Source: Ancylobacter novellus
GTDB taxonomy: Bacteria; Pseudomonadota; Alphaproteobacteria; Rhizobiales; Methylopilaceae
NCBI GenBank assembly: GCA_003241695.1
Contig: QFPN01000010.1
Coordinates: 62,001 to 126,000, forward strand
DNA: 64,000 nt
Direction of reading: 5' to 3'
The notes under the pieces are model-generated. The model saw only the letters and a program-made list of their open reading frames with translations, was not told the DNA's origin and did no database searches. How positions within the stretch are numbered: the stretch's first letter is position 1; every line of letters begins with the position of its first letter. Shown in pieces: positions 55,315 to 64,000 of this stretch. The position numbers and the translations under genes are program-made.

Positions 55315-56256
55315 ATGCGTTTGCTCATTCTCGGCGCCGGCGGGATCGGCGGCTATTTCGGCGGCCGGCTCGCTGAAGCGGGCTGCGACGTGACATTTCT
55401 CGTGCGCCCGCCTCGCGCCGAGACGCTGAAGGCCGGCCTGAGGATCGAGAGCCCCTATGGCGACGCCGTTATCCCGGTGAGAACCGTCACGACGGTCTCC
55501 GAGCCCTTCGACGCCGTGATGGTCTCCGAGCCCTTCGACGCCGTGATGGTCTCCTGCAAAGCCTACGACCTCGACAGCGCGATCGACGCCATCGAGCCCG
55601 CGGTCGGGCCGGAGACGCTGGTGCTGCCGCTGCTGAACGGCCTCCGCCACTACGCGGCGCTCGACGCTCGCTTCGGAGCGGAACGCGTCGCGGGCGGGCT
55701 CGCGCATATCGGCGTGACGATGACGCCGGAGGGCGCGATCCGGCACTTCAACAAGCTCCAGCTCTTCACGCTGGGCGCGCGGTCGGCCGGTCAGCGCGAG
55801 GCGGCGGCGGCGCTGCACGAGGAGATTTCCCGCGGCGGCTTCCGGCCGCGCCTGTCGGAGACGATCGAGCAGGCGATGTGGGACAAGTATGTCCTGCTCG
55901 CGGCCTTCGCCGGCCTCACCTGCCTGATGCGGGCGCCTGTCGGCGCGATCATGCAGGCGACCGACGGCGAGCGGATCGCCAACTCCTTCATCGACGAATG
56001 CGCGGCGGTCGCTGGATCGGAAGGCTTCCGCCCGAGCGACAAGGTTCTGGCCGACACCCGCGCGATGATGACGGCTCCGGGCTCCGACAACACCGCCTCG
56101 ATGCTGCGCGACCTTGAGAACGGCGGCCGCACCGAGCACGAGCACCTCTTGGGCGATATGCTGGCGCGGGCAAAGACGCACGAAATCGAGGCGCCGATGC
56201 TGAGCGTGGCGCTCGCGCATATGCAGGCCTACGAGGCGCGGCGAGCGGCGGGGTAG
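55315..56256 (+). CDS. panE: 2-dehydropantoate 2-reductase (ketopantoate reductase)
   Basis: A 313-residue NADPH enzyme of pantothenate and coenzyme A synthesis. The NADP motif is LILGAGGIGGYFGG; SCKAYDLDSAI and NGLRHYAAL carry the family Lys and Asn; the C-terminal ApbA domain has KYVLLAAFAGLTCLMRAPVG. ATG at 55315 follows GGAGG. Residues around 61–79 contain VSEPFDAVM twice in a row, from a 27-base tandem duplication (55495–55548). The copy would lengthen a loop after the cofactor strand. Confidence 0.9.
   Translation: MRLLILGAGGIGGYFGGRLAEAGCDVTFLVRPPRAETLKAGLRIESPYGDAVIPVRTVTTVSEPFDAVMVSEPFDAVMVSCKAYDLDSAIDAIEPAVGPETLVLPLLNGLRHYAALDARFGAERVAGGLAHIGVTMTPEGAIRHFNKLQLFTLGARSAGQREAAAALHEEISRGGFRPRLSETIEQAMWDKYVLLAAFAGLTCLMRAPVGAIMQATDGERIANSFIDECAAVAGSEGFRPSDKVLADTRAMMTAPGSDNTASMLRDLENGGRTEHEHLLGDMLARAKTHEIEAPMLSVALAHMQAYEARRAAG
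55495..55548 (+). repeat. 27-base in-frame tandem duplication inside panE
   Basis: Two identical 27-base units (55495–55521 and 55522–55548), plus the first six bases of a third (55549–55554). It encodes two copies of VSEPFDAVM. The exact identity points to a recent event or an assembly artefact. Confidence 0.9.
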
Positions 56257-56275
56257 AGCGCCGCGGCGCCACAAC

Positions 56276-56680
56276 TCAGGGCAGCGTAGGAACGTCGGTT
56301 TCGCGCAGGAGACGATCGAGGGTCAGCATCGGCGAGCCCGCAGCCTTCGCCGCAGCATAATGAAAGCAATCGAATGTGCTGAGCTTCTTCCGTCCCGAGC
56401 CATGGCGTTCAGCTGCCGTCACTGCGTTTCGCAAAACCTCCTTCGGATCGCCTAACTGCTTGAGGGCGATCCCCCTTTCAGCGAAATACAGCAGCATAAG
56501 CTCGTGCACGATCGAATAGCCGACGCCCAGCTTGCCGGGCCTAGCCAACACCAAGACCGCCTCAAACGCCGCGAGCGCGCTCGTCCATGGCGCGTCGGCG
56601 CGATCAATGGCCGCCTTGTAGCCGTCTGCCTCCGGCTCGTTTGAAAGAACCGACACGATGGCGCAAGCGTCGATAAACAT
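56276..56680 (-). CDS. vapC: VapC-family PIN-domain toxin
   Basis: A 134-residue ribonuclease toxin. The PIN acidic residues are visible: D4 in FIDACAIV, E40 in AAFEAVLVL, D104 in STFDCFHYA and D122 in TLDRLL. It probably cleaves tRNA or rRNA when its antitoxin is lost. ATG overlaps the vapB stop (TGATG). The frame upstream to 57037 is a shadow. Confidence 0.9.
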   Translation of the reverse strand: MFIDACAIVSVLSNEPEADGYKAAIDRADAPWTSALAAFEAVLVLARPGKLGVGYSIVHELMLLYFAERGIALKQLGDPKEVLRNAVTAAERHGSGRKKLSTFDCFHYAAAKAAGSPMLTLDRLLRETDVPTLP

Positions 56681-56937
56681 CAGGGATCGAATGACTCGTG
56701 GTCGTGGATCTCGTCCCAGACCTTCTGAGGCGTGGGTTTTCGCATCTCCTCCGTCAGCGTGATCCCATATTTTTTCAAGATCTCGTCGACGATCTCTGAC
56801 GACGTCTTCCGCTTGCGCCTCGCGCGCACGGCGTCGTCGAGGGCGGTCACGACCGCTTCCGTGATCGAGGTGCCCTTGAGTTCGGCGAGCTCGCGCGCCA
56901 ACGCGTCGGCGCGGGGATTTCGGATGTTGAGGACCAT
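56680..56937 (-). CDS. vapB: VapB-type antitoxin (type II, PSK/ribbon-helix-like)
   Basis: An 85-residue antitoxin: LNIRNPRADALARELAELKGTSITEAVVTALDDAVRARR is the DNA-binding N-terminal domain of the Rv0623-type VapB, and the acidic tail ending DEIHDHESFDP would neutralise the toxin. It precedes vapC on the minus strand and is translationally coupled to it. Confidence 0.9.
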   Translation of the reverse strand: MVLNIRNPRADALARELAELKGTSITEAVVTALDDAVRARRKRKTSSEIVDEILKKYGITLTEEMRKPTPQKVWDEIHDHESFDP

Positions 56938-56980
56938 GTGTAGCTCCTGACCGCCAGCTTACTACACAGCCAACGGTCAG
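56937..56980. promoter_or_regulatory. interleaved inverted repeats over the vapB start
   Basis: TGTGTAG (56937–56943) pairs with CTACACA (56962–56968), and CTGACCG (56947–56953) pairs with CGGTCAG (56974–56980). The centres are 11 bases apart, about one helical turn. They cover the vapB start codon and ribosome site (AGGAG). They are suitable for autoregulation by a VapBC complex. Confidence 0.6.
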
Positions 56981-56987
56981 ACCACTC

Positions 56988-59900
56988 TCACTCCGCCGCG
57001 CGGAGCCTCTCAACCGGCGCCGGCGACGGCAACGCAAGCGGGCCCTCTTCCGGCTCGTCGGTCTCGCCGACGAAGCGCCCGAACATCCAGGAGAATATCC
57101 GCCGCACGTCGTCGAGGATCGTGAAGGCGGCCGGCACGAAGACGAGGCTGAGTACCGTCGAGGCGATCAGACCGCCGATCACCGCGATCGCCATCGGCGC
57201 GCGGAACGAGCCGCCTTCGCCGAGCGCGAGCGCGGACGGCACCATGCCGGCGGTCATGGCCACCGTCGTCATCACGATCGGCTGGGCGCGCTTGCGGCCG
57301 GCCTCGATCAACGCCGTCGTCCGGTCGATTCCGCGGGCCATCTCCTCGATGGCGAAGTCGACGAGCAGGATGGCGTTCTTGGTCACGATGCCCATCAGCA
57401 TCAGGAAGCCGATGACGACCGGCATCGAGATGGAGTCGTTGGTGATCCAGAGCGCGACCAGCGCGCCGCCGATCGACAGCGGCAGCGACAGCAGGATAGT
57501 GATCGGCTGCGCGACGTCGGCGAAGAGCAGCACCAGCACCGCAAAGACGAGCAGCACGCCCGCGGCCATGGCGACGGCGAAGCCCTGGAACACCTCGTTC
57601 ATGATCTCGACGTCGCCGAACTCCTTCAGCGTCACGCCCGCGGGCAGGTTTTGCGCCTCGGGCAGCGCCTTGACCGCGGCGAGCGCCTCGCCGAGCGGCA
57701 CGCCGGGCGCGAGGTCGCCCTCGATCGCGACGCGGCGGTCGCGGTCGTAGCGGTCGAGGCTGGTCGGCCCCTGGCCGAACTCGACGTCGGCGACGGCGGT
57801 GAGCGGCACGCTGCCGCCGTCCGCGCGGCGCACGCGCAGGTTCTCGAAGGTCGCAAGGTCCGCGCGCGCGGCCTGGTCGAGCTGGACGCGGATGTCGACC
57901 TGCCGGTCGCCGGCCGAGAACTTGGCGAGGTTCTGGGCGACGTCGCCGATCGTCGCGATGCGCACCGTCTCGGCGATGTCGGCGACCGAGACGCCGAGCT
58001 CCGCCGCCTCGTCGAGCTTCGGCGCGATGCGGATCTCGGGCCGGTCGATCGCCGCCGTCGAGATCACGTTGAGCAGACCCGGCACCTTCTCGCGCACCGC
58101 CTTCTCGACCGCGACGGCGGCCTTTTCGACCGCCGCGCCGTCCTGGCCGGAGACGATCATCGAGAATTCGCGCTGGCCGCCCTCGTTGCCGAAATTGCTG
58201 CGCAGGTCGGGGATGGTCGCGAGTTCGCGGCGCATCTCGGCCTCGAACTGCTTCTGGGTCAGGCTGCGCTCGCCCTTCGGCTTCAGGTTCACGATCACGA
58301 CGCCCTTCCGGACCTCGCTCGCGGCCGACTGGAAGCCGCCGTTCATGTCGGAGCCCGAAGTGGCGTAGACCGAGGACACTTCGGGCCGGGCCTTCAGCAT
58401 CGCGGTGACGCGGTTCGCAACCGCGTCCGCCTGCTCGAGCTTCGCGCCGGGCGGCAGCTCCAGCTTCAGGATCGAGCGCGAGGTGTCGTTCTCGGGCAGG
58501 AAGCCCGACGGCAGGTAGGAGGACATGACGATCGATCCGACGAAGATCGCGAAGCCCGCGACCACCGTGACGAAGCGCCAGCGCACGCACCAGCCGAGCG
58601 CCCGGACATAGGCGCGCATCACCAGTCCCTCGCGCTCATGCCGCGCGCCGTGGTCGCGCAGGAAATAAGCTGCGAGCATAGGCGTGATCAGACGCGCGAC
58701 CAGCAGCGAGAACGCGACCGCCACCGCGACCGTGATGCCGAACTGCTTGAAATACTGCCCCGCGATGCCGCCCATGAACGAAACGGGCAGGAACACCGCG
58801 ACGATGGTGGCCGTGGTCGCCACCACCGCGAGGCCGATCTCGTCCGCGGCCTCGATCGAGGCGCGGTAGGGCGATTTCCCCATCCGCATGTGGCGGACGA
58901 TGTTCTCGATCTCGACGATGGCGTCGTCGACCAGAATGCCTGTGACGAGGGTGATCGCCAGCAGGCTGACGGCGTTGAGCGAGAAGCCGAGCGCGCTCAT
59001 CACCCAGAAGGTCGGCAGGATCGACAGCGGGATCGCAAGCGCGGTGATGAGCGTCGCGCGCCAGTCGCGCAGGAACAGGAACACCACGACGACCGCGAGC
59101 GCCGCCCCTTCGAGGAGCGTGTGCATCGCCGAACGGTAGTCGCCCTCGGTGTAGCGCACCGTGGTGTCGATCCTGGAGATCGTGACGTCGGGCCGCGCCT
59201 TCTCGAGCTCCGCGAGCTTTTGGTCGACCGCCTTCGCCACAACGACGTCGGAGAATCCCTTGGCGCGATAGACCCCGAAGGCGACGATCGGCCTGCCGTC
59301 GAGCCGGGCCGCGATGCGCGGCTCCGCCGAGCCGTCGCGCACCGAGCCGAGTTCGGAGAGCGGCGCCTGCCGCCCGCCCGGCAGAACGATGCGGGTCTCT
59401 GCGAGCTTCTCGACCGTCAGCGCGCCCGCGAGCGTGCGGATCGACTGTTCCTGCGTGCCCACCTCGCCTCGCCCGCCGGCAAGGTCGACATTGGTGGCGC
59501 GGAGCTGGCGGTTGACCTCGGCGGCTGTGATCCCGAGCGCCTGCAGCCGCGCGGGGTCGAGCGACACGCGGATCTCGCGGTCGACGCCGCCCTCGCGCTT
59601 CACCTGCGCCACGCCCCGGACCGACTGGAGCTGGCGGATCACGCGGTCGTCGATGAACCATGACAGCTCTTCCGGCGTCATCGAGGGCGCGGAGGCGGCG
59701 TAGGTCGAGATCGCCATGCCCTCGACGTCGATGCGCTGGATCAGCGGCTCCTCGATCGACTGCGGCAGTTCGGTGCGGATCTTGGTGACGGCGTCGCGCA
59801 CGTCGTTGACCGCGCGGTCGACCGAGGTTTCGAGCTGGAACTCGACCACCGTCGTGGTGACGCCGTCGCCGATGCTCGACGTGATGTGCTTGACGCCCGA

Positions 59901-60128
59901 AAGCCCCGCGACCGTCGTCTCGACGCGCTTCGTCACCTGCATTTCAAGTTCGGACGGAGCGGCGCCGTCCTGCTGGATCGTCACCGAGACGAGCGGCAGG
60001 TCGATGTTCGGCATGCGGGTGACGGGCAGCGCCATGAAGGACGCGAAGCCGACCGCGACCAGCACCACGAACAGCACAAGCGACGGAATGGGCTTTCGGA
60101 TCGCCCAGGCCGAGACGTTGAGCGCCAT
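56988..60128 (-). CDS. RND efflux permease
   Basis: A 1046-residue inner-membrane proton-driven pump of the AcrB/MdtB class: start WAIRKPIPSLVLFVVLVAVG, DVRDAVTKIRTELP in the porter domain, the helix-4-type segment LVTGILVDDAIVEIENIVRHM with the proton-relay Asp pair, and the second half LMGIVTKNAILLVDFA. It is the last gene of TetR–adaptor–permease and overlaps the adaptor stop by one base (TGATG). No outer-membrane factor gene follows, so a shared TolC-type channel must be used. Confidence 0.95.
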   Translation of the reverse strand: MALNVSAWAIRKPIPSLVLFVVLVAVGFASFMALPVTRMPNIDLPLVSVTIQQDGAAPSELEMQVTKRVETTVAGLSGVKHITSSIGDGVTTTVVEFQLETSVDRAVNDVRDAVTKIRTELPQSIEEPLIQRIDVEGMAISTYAASAPSMTPEELSWFIDDRVIRQLQSVRGVAQVKREGGVDREIRVSLDPARLQALGITAAEVNRQLRATNVDLAGGRGEVGTQEQSIRTLAGALTVEKLAETRIVLPGGRQAPLSELGSVRDGSAEPRIAARLDGRPIVAFGVYRAKGFSDVVVAKAVDQKLAELEKARPDVTISRIDTTVRYTEGDYRSAMHTLLEGAALAVVVVFLFLRDWRATLITALAIPLSILPTFWVMSALGFSLNAVSLLAITLVTGILVDDAIVEIENIVRHMRMGKSPYRASIEAADEIGLAVVATTATIVAVFLPVSFMGGIAGQYFKQFGITVAVAVAFSLLVARLITPMLAAYFLRDHGARHEREGLVMRAYVRALGWCVRWRFVTVVAGFAIFVGSIVMSSYLPSGFLPENDTSRSILKLELPPGAKLEQADAVANRVTAMLKARPEVSSVYATSGSDMNGGFQSAASEVRKGVVIVNLKPKGERSLTQKQFEAEMRRELATIPDLRSNFGNEGGQREFSMIVSGQDGAAVEKAAVAVEKAVREKVPGLLNVISTAAIDRPEIRIAPKLDEAAELGVSVADIAETVRIATIGDVAQNLAKFSAGDRQVDIRVQLDQAARADLATFENLRVRRADGGSVPLTAVADVEFGQGPTSLDRYDRDRRVAIEGDLAPGVPLGEALAAVKALPEAQNLPAGVTLKEFGDVEIMNEVFQGFAVAMAAGVLLVFAVLVLLFADVAQPITILLSLPLSIGGALVALWITNDSISMPVVIGFLMLMGIVTKNAILLVDFAIEEMARGIDRTTALIEAGRKRAQPIVMTTVAMTAGMVPSALALGEGGSFRAPMAIAVIGGLIASTVLSLVFVPAAFTILDDVRRIFSWMFGRFVGETDEPEEGPLALPSPAPVERLRAAE

Positions 60129-61435
60129 CAGCCCGGCTCCGCCGCGTTCGACGCCGTGGGCCGGCCCGGACGGACCGGCGTGATCCGGTCTCCGGCGCGC
60201 AGGAACCCGCCGGCGCGCTCGACGACCTCGTCGCCCTCGGCGAGGCCCTCGACGATCTCGACGCCGCGGTCGTCGGAGAGGCCGGGCCTCACCGGCCGAT
60301 CGGACACGACGCCGTCGGTCGCCACCTGCACGCGCACGCCTTCCGCGCCGAACAGCAGCGCGGATTGCGGGATGACGACGCCCTCGCGGCGGGCGGTCTC
60401 GATGCGCCCGCGCGCGAACAGGCCGGGCCGCAGCCCCGTGTCGGCCGGAAGCGCGATCCGAACCTTGCCGAGCCGGCTCGCGCGGTCGACGGTCGGCTCG
60501 ACCAGCCGCACGACGCCCTCGACGGGCTCCGGCACGCCAGCGACCGCGACCCGCGCCTTCTGGCCGGGCGTGACGGAATGGAGCCGCGTCTCGGTCGCCT
60601 CGGCCTCGAGCTCGATCGCGCCGTCGCGCACCAGCTTGAACAGCGGCGCGCCCGCCATGCCGACGATCTGGCCGACCTGCGCCGTGCGGCTTGCGACGAC
60701 GCCGGCCGCCGGCGCCCTCACCTCGGTGCGCGCGAGGCGAAGCGCGATCTCGCGCCCCTGCGCCTCGGCGAGCGCCTTGTCGGCTTCGGCGGCTCGAAGA
60801 TTCTGCTTTTGGGCCTCGACCCGCGCGGCCGCGATCCGGCTTGCGGCCTGACGCGACACGAGCAGTTCCTCGGTCGCGTTGCCGGTCTTCTTCAGCGTTT
60901 CGGCGCGCCTCAGCGCGGCGTCGGCCTCGACGACCGCGGCCTCGGCCTCGGCGATCGCGGCGCCCGCCTGCGCGATCGCGGCGTCGGCGCGCGCGACGCT
61001 CGACCGGTTCTGCAGCGCCTGCGTCTCCAGCATGTCGCGATCGAGGCGGGCGAGAACCTGCCCCTGCTCCACGCGGTCTCCGACCTCGACCAGCCAGGCC
61101 TCGAGCCGGAAGCCGTCGATCTGCGGGCCGACCAGAATCTCGTCGCGCGCCACGAGCGTTCCGGTGGCGACGAGCGTCTGAGCGATCTCGCGCCGCGTCG
61201 CGCGCGCCACGGTGATCGAAGGGGGCTTCGGCGGTTCGGCCGTGACGGCGGCTTCGGCGCTCCCGGTCCTGAGATCGCCCGTCAGCGCGCCGATCTCGTT
61301 CTGGAAGGCGTAAGCGCCGGCCGCGGCGGCCGCGAGCGCCACGACGGCGAGCGGCCAGCGCCGCCTGCGCGACGCCTTGGGAGACTTGCGGGTCTCGGAC
61401 GTCTCGGGCGAAGGCCCGTCGGCGGGCGCGCTCAT
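60128..61435 (-). CDS. RND efflux periplasmic adaptor (HlyD/MFP)
   Basis: A 435-residue adaptor with a short cytosolic start, one transmembrane helix (residues 25–45) and the lipoyl/hairpin layout: LVGPQIDGFRLEAWLVEVGDRVEQGQVLARL, then a long Ala/Glu/Arg coiled coil (about 120–220) and PAAGVVASRTAQVGQIVGM. It joins the pump at 56988–60128 to an outer-membrane channel. Confidence 0.94.
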   Translation of the reverse strand: MSAPADGPSPETSETRKSPKASRRRRWPLAVVALAAAAAGAYAFQNEIGALTGDLRTGSAEAAVTAEPPKPPSITVARATRREIAQTLVATGTLVARDEILVGPQIDGFRLEAWLVEVGDRVEQGQVLARLDRDMLETQALQNRSSVARADAAIAQAGAAIAEAEAAVVEADAALRRAETLKKTGNATEELLVSRQAASRIAAARVEAQKQNLRAAEADKALAEAQGREIALRLARTEVRAPAAGVVASRTAQVGQIVGMAGAPLFKLVRDGAIELEAEATETRLHSVTPGQKARVAVAGVPEPVEGVVRLVEPTVDRASRLGKVRIALPADTGLRPGLFARGRIETARREGVVIPQSALLFGAEGVRVQVATDGVVSDRPVRPGLSDDRGVEIVEGLAEGDEVVERAGGFLRAGDRITPVRPGRPTASNAAEPG

Positions 61436-62151
61436 TGAGCGGCCTCCTTCGCGGCGACTGCGGCCTGCGGCGCGAGAAAGCGGCGCACCGTGCGCTCGTA
61501 CATCGGCATCAGCCCTTCGAGTTCCGCCGCGGGCTCGAGCAAAAGCCGCGTCAGCACGCCGTCGGTCAGCGCCATCAGGAAGCGCGTGGCTTCGCGCGGA
61601 TCGAGCGAGGGGTCGATCTGGCCCATCGCCATGCCGCGCCCGATCGACCGCGCGACGATGTCCCCGACCTCCGCGTCGCAGCGCATGACGATGTCCCGTA
61701 CCGAGGGATTGCGCAGCGCCTCGGCGGAAAGCTCGAGGAAGATCGGCAGGCTTTCGGGCCGGAGATGGCCGACCAGGAAGGCGCGGGCGCAGTCGATCAG
61801 CGCCTCGACCACGTCTTCGGCTTCGAGCAGGGGGGCGAGTTCGGCCGGGATGTCGGCGCGGTCGCGCTCGACGATCGCCTCGATCAGCGCCTCCTTGGAA
61901 GGAAAGTAGCGATAGAGCGCGCCTGGGCTCATGCCGGCCTCCGCGCAGACCGCCTGCATGCCGGTGGCGTGGAAGCCCCCGCGCGCGAAGCAGACGATCG
62001 CCGCGTCGAGGATGCGGCGACGCTGGTCCTCGGCCCGGCTCGCCCGGCTCGCCCGTGGAGAGCCCGACGGGGACGGCTCGCCGGCGACCGGGACGTCGTC
62101 TGCCGTAAGACCGGCCTTGAGCCGTGCGGGCCGTTCGAGAGCTTCCGTCAT
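61432..62151 (-). CDS. TetR/AcrR-family regulator of the RND operon
   Basis: A 239-residue repressor, with an unconserved N-terminal 37 residues before the helix-turn-helix (RRRILDAAIVCFARGGFHATGMQAV; SPGALYRYFPSKEALI). Its stop overlaps the adaptor start by four bases. A palindrome 19 bases upstream of its own ATG (62170–62185) is the likely autoregulatory operator. The C-terminal domain would sense the pump substrate, not identified. Confidence 0.9.
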   Translation of the reverse strand: MTEALERPARLKAGLTADDVPVAGEPSPSGSPRASRASRAEDQRRRILDAAIVCFARGGFHATGMQAVCAEAGMSPGALYRYFPSKEALIEAIVERDRADIPAELAPLLEAEDVVEALIDCARAFLVGHLRPESLPIFLELSAEALRNPSVRDIVMRCDAEVGDIVARSIGRGMAMGQIDPSLDPREATRFLMALTDGVLTRLLLEPAAELEGLMPMYERTVRRFLAPQAAVAAKEAAQ

Positions 62152-62169
62152 GTCGGCGTCGCCAAAAAT

Positions 62170-62185
62170 GCGAATGAACGTTCGC
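62170..62185. promoter_or_regulatory. TetR-type operator upstream of the RND operon
   Basis: GCGAATGAACGTTCGC is a 16-base near-palindrome (GCGAA/TTCGC arms around TGAACG). AATGAACGTTC-type sites are the usual operators of TetR repressors that control RND pumps. It lies 19 bases from the start of the first gene. Confidence 0.65.
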
Positions 62186-62343
62186 TCTCGCTTTTAGCCG
62201 AGCGCCGGCGGAAGCGCAACGGCCTTGCGGGCGAGACGTCTGCGGGGGTCGAAAATAGGCGCGTTGTTCGGCTTGCGCGGCGCAGGGCCTTATGGCAGGT
62301 TCCGCGCGCTTTCGGGGCCGCGCTTCGCCGCCCCGTACGCCTC

Positions 62344-62418
<75 letters not shown>

Positions 62419-62779
62419 GATTTTTCCTAGTACAAACAGCGCGTTAAGAAGCTCGGCGGAAGCCGCGGCGATCGCAAACTTGCGCCTGGGCACCGGAACA
62501 TCCCGCTAACATCCGTGCCAAATCCGTGCCGGATGTTTTTGCTTGGTTCTCGGAGAGGTCGTTCGTCCAACCCCGGCTGTTCGGCCGCGTCGTTCGGCCC
62601 GCTCGACGTGCGGCGAGACGCAGCGTCGGTCCCGGCGAAGGCGGCTGGGTATGGAAAACGCTTCCGCGGCCTGTGTCACGCGCTTTCCGGCGCTAGAACT
62701 TTTTGATCGATCGACAGATTGCCGTCATGCGACGTACCGATTCTCTTCACGACAAAAGAAATCATGAGAAAAACCGAGC
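62419..62779. other. 361 bp gap after tRNA-Thr, no supported gene
   Basis: Short frames here (for example 62515–62706) are Arg/Ser-rich and lack ribosome sites. No integrase, attachment-site repeat or second tRNA was seen. The leader of the small HTH gene lies at its right end and is somewhat AT-rich. Confidence 0.55.
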
Positions 62780-63016
62780 ATGAGCAGCGACGAATTCAAT
62801 ACGCTTTTCCCTCAACTCGGACTGTCGCGAGAGAGGGCCGCGCGTTTGCTTTCGATCAGCCGCAGGGAAATCGATCGCTGGGCCGAAGGCGTCGCTGACG
62901 TTCCTGGCCTGCCCGCGCTCGTCATCCGGATGATGGTGGCCAAGAACGTTTCGGCGGACGAGGCGATGTCGTTGCGCTTTCCGCAGGACCCCTCGATCCG
63001 AGCCGAAGCCGAGTAA
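62780..63016 (+). CDS. small helix-turn-helix protein
   Basis: A 78-residue protein with a helix-turn-helix core (LGLSRERAARLLSISRREIDRWAEG) resembling short XRE-type or transposon-like DNA-binding proteins common in Hyphomicrobiales. The tail (VPGLPALVIRMMVAKNVSADE) would form one or two further helices. No partner gene is adjacent. Regulation target unknown. Confidence 0.7.
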   Translation: MSSDEFNTLFPQLGLSRERAARLLSISRREIDRWAEGVADVPGLPALVIRMMVAKNVSADEAMSLRFPQDPSIRAEAE

Positions 63017-63166
63017 GGCGGAAGCCGGCTGCGGCCCGCGTTGTGTGTCTAGAGACGGCGGCGCCCATGGCGCGCGCGACGCGCAGTTCAACCGACGGCG
63101 GGATGAGGCGCCGCGTTGCAGAATTGCATGATGCGCATCGAACTTGTCGGATTCTAAGGTAGCCCG

Positions 63167-63203
63167 ATCCGCACCGACGGTCCGCCGACGGACCCGTGCG
63201 GAT
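63167..63203. other. imperfect hairpin upstream of the second hydroxylase operon
   Basis: ATCCGCAC (63167–63174) pairs with GTGCGGAT (63196–63203), and inside it GGTCCG pairs with CGGACC around a CCGA loop. It lies about 115 bases before the ATG at 63317 in a 300-base gap with no gene. It has no T tract. Confidence 0.4.
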
Positions 63204-63316
63204 GCGCGTCGCCTCCGCCGACGGACGGACGGGATCCTCCTCGCGAAAGCGCCGTGAAACGCGTTGGACGCCGGCGTCGATGGCCGCCGGCGTTTCGAAA
63301 GCGGGAGCGCTTCGAC

Positions 63317-63819
<503 letters not shown>

Positions 63820-63823
<4 letters not shown>

Positions 63824-64000
63824 GTCCGCTCGACCACGCCGCGTCGCGCCGCGCCGTCCTGCAGGCCGGCGGCGGGCTGACCCTCGCCTTCCTGTTCGGC
63901 GGCCGGGCGAACGCGCAGGACGCGAGCCCGCTGCGAAAGCTCGAAGCCGCCGCAGCCGCCGCCGACGGCTCCCCCGCCTTCGCGCCCAACGCCTTCATCC
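63820..64000 (+). CDS. molybdopterin subunit of the second hydroxylase, N-terminus only
   Basis: The first 60 residues are visible before the right edge: MSPLDHAASRRAVLQAGGG begins a twin-arginine leader, followed by LTLAFLFGGRANAQD and a cleavage-like site. Position directly after an IorA-type subunit (ATGA overlap) identifies it as the IorB-type partner, exported by Tat. The catalytic part lies outside the window. Confidence 0.8.

Noticed and set aside
62515..62706. 63-residue frame after the tRNA
   Set aside because: No ribosome site, Arg/Ser-rich, and a competing overlapping frame looks equally random.

Overview
The window comes from a GC-rich Hyphomicrobiales-type alphaproteobacterium, probably a methylotroph or at least an alcohol oxidiser. 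The evidence is the irr–fabA–fabB–fabI block typical of rhizobial relatives, the hrcA/rph/rdgB/hemW and mutS–glnD housekeeping pairs, a PQQ-alcohol dehydrogenase locus, and dispersed REP-like palindromes. The genus cannot be fixed from sequence reading alone. No phage, transposase, integrase, CRISPR array or rRNA was seen. One tRNA-Thr(GGT) is present.

1–11.5 kb is a periplasmic quinoprotein region. On the minus strand lie a cytochrome c-550 (PedF type), a solute-binding-fold partner and an ExaF/PedH-type PQQ alcohol dehydrogenase that runs off the left edge. The dehydrogenase carries the extra aspartate that marks lanthanide use. Divergently run a PQQ-linked ABC binding protein, a YVTN beta-propeller, a NosR-like membrane flavo/iron-sulfur protein and its ApbE flavin transferase. 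Together these look like an alcohol oxidase plus an extracytoplasmic electron relay. A DUF1194 VWA protein, a frameshifted lipoprotein, a DUF6665-like protein and a lipoprotein PQQ sugar dehydrogenase follow.

11.6–29 kb is core housekeeping: hrcA, rph, rdgB, hemW, a TetR/NTF2-like pair with a visible operator, mutS, glnD, an exported serine protease, a fatty-acid desaturase, a KefB-like antiporter and lepA.

29–33.3 kb holds a GAF–GGDEF–PilZ signalling protein and then a DNA-modification island: vsr, divergent from an AT-rich C5-cytosine methyltransferase overlapping a putative PD-(D/E)XK restriction endonuclease. This island is the clearest acquired segment and the best candidate for an undescribed system.

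33.3–48.1 kb mixes small stress proteins (DUF1508, peroxiredoxin, DsbD-alpha-like, AlgH), an envelope polysaccharide cluster (oxidoreductase, DUF6492, GT2, WecG/TagA, O-antigen ligase) and housekeeping enzymes (M32 carboxypeptidase, TraB-like, MoeB-like, D-2-hydroxyacid dehydrogenase, SH3 protein).

48.2–64 kb carries irr divergent from fabA–fabB–fabI, a repeat-packed convergent gap, a two-gene molybdenum hydroxylase, panE with an internal tandem duplication, vapBC with interleaved operators, a TetR–adaptor–RND efflux operon, tRNA-Thr, a small HTH protein, and a second molybdenum hydroxylase pair cut by the right edge.
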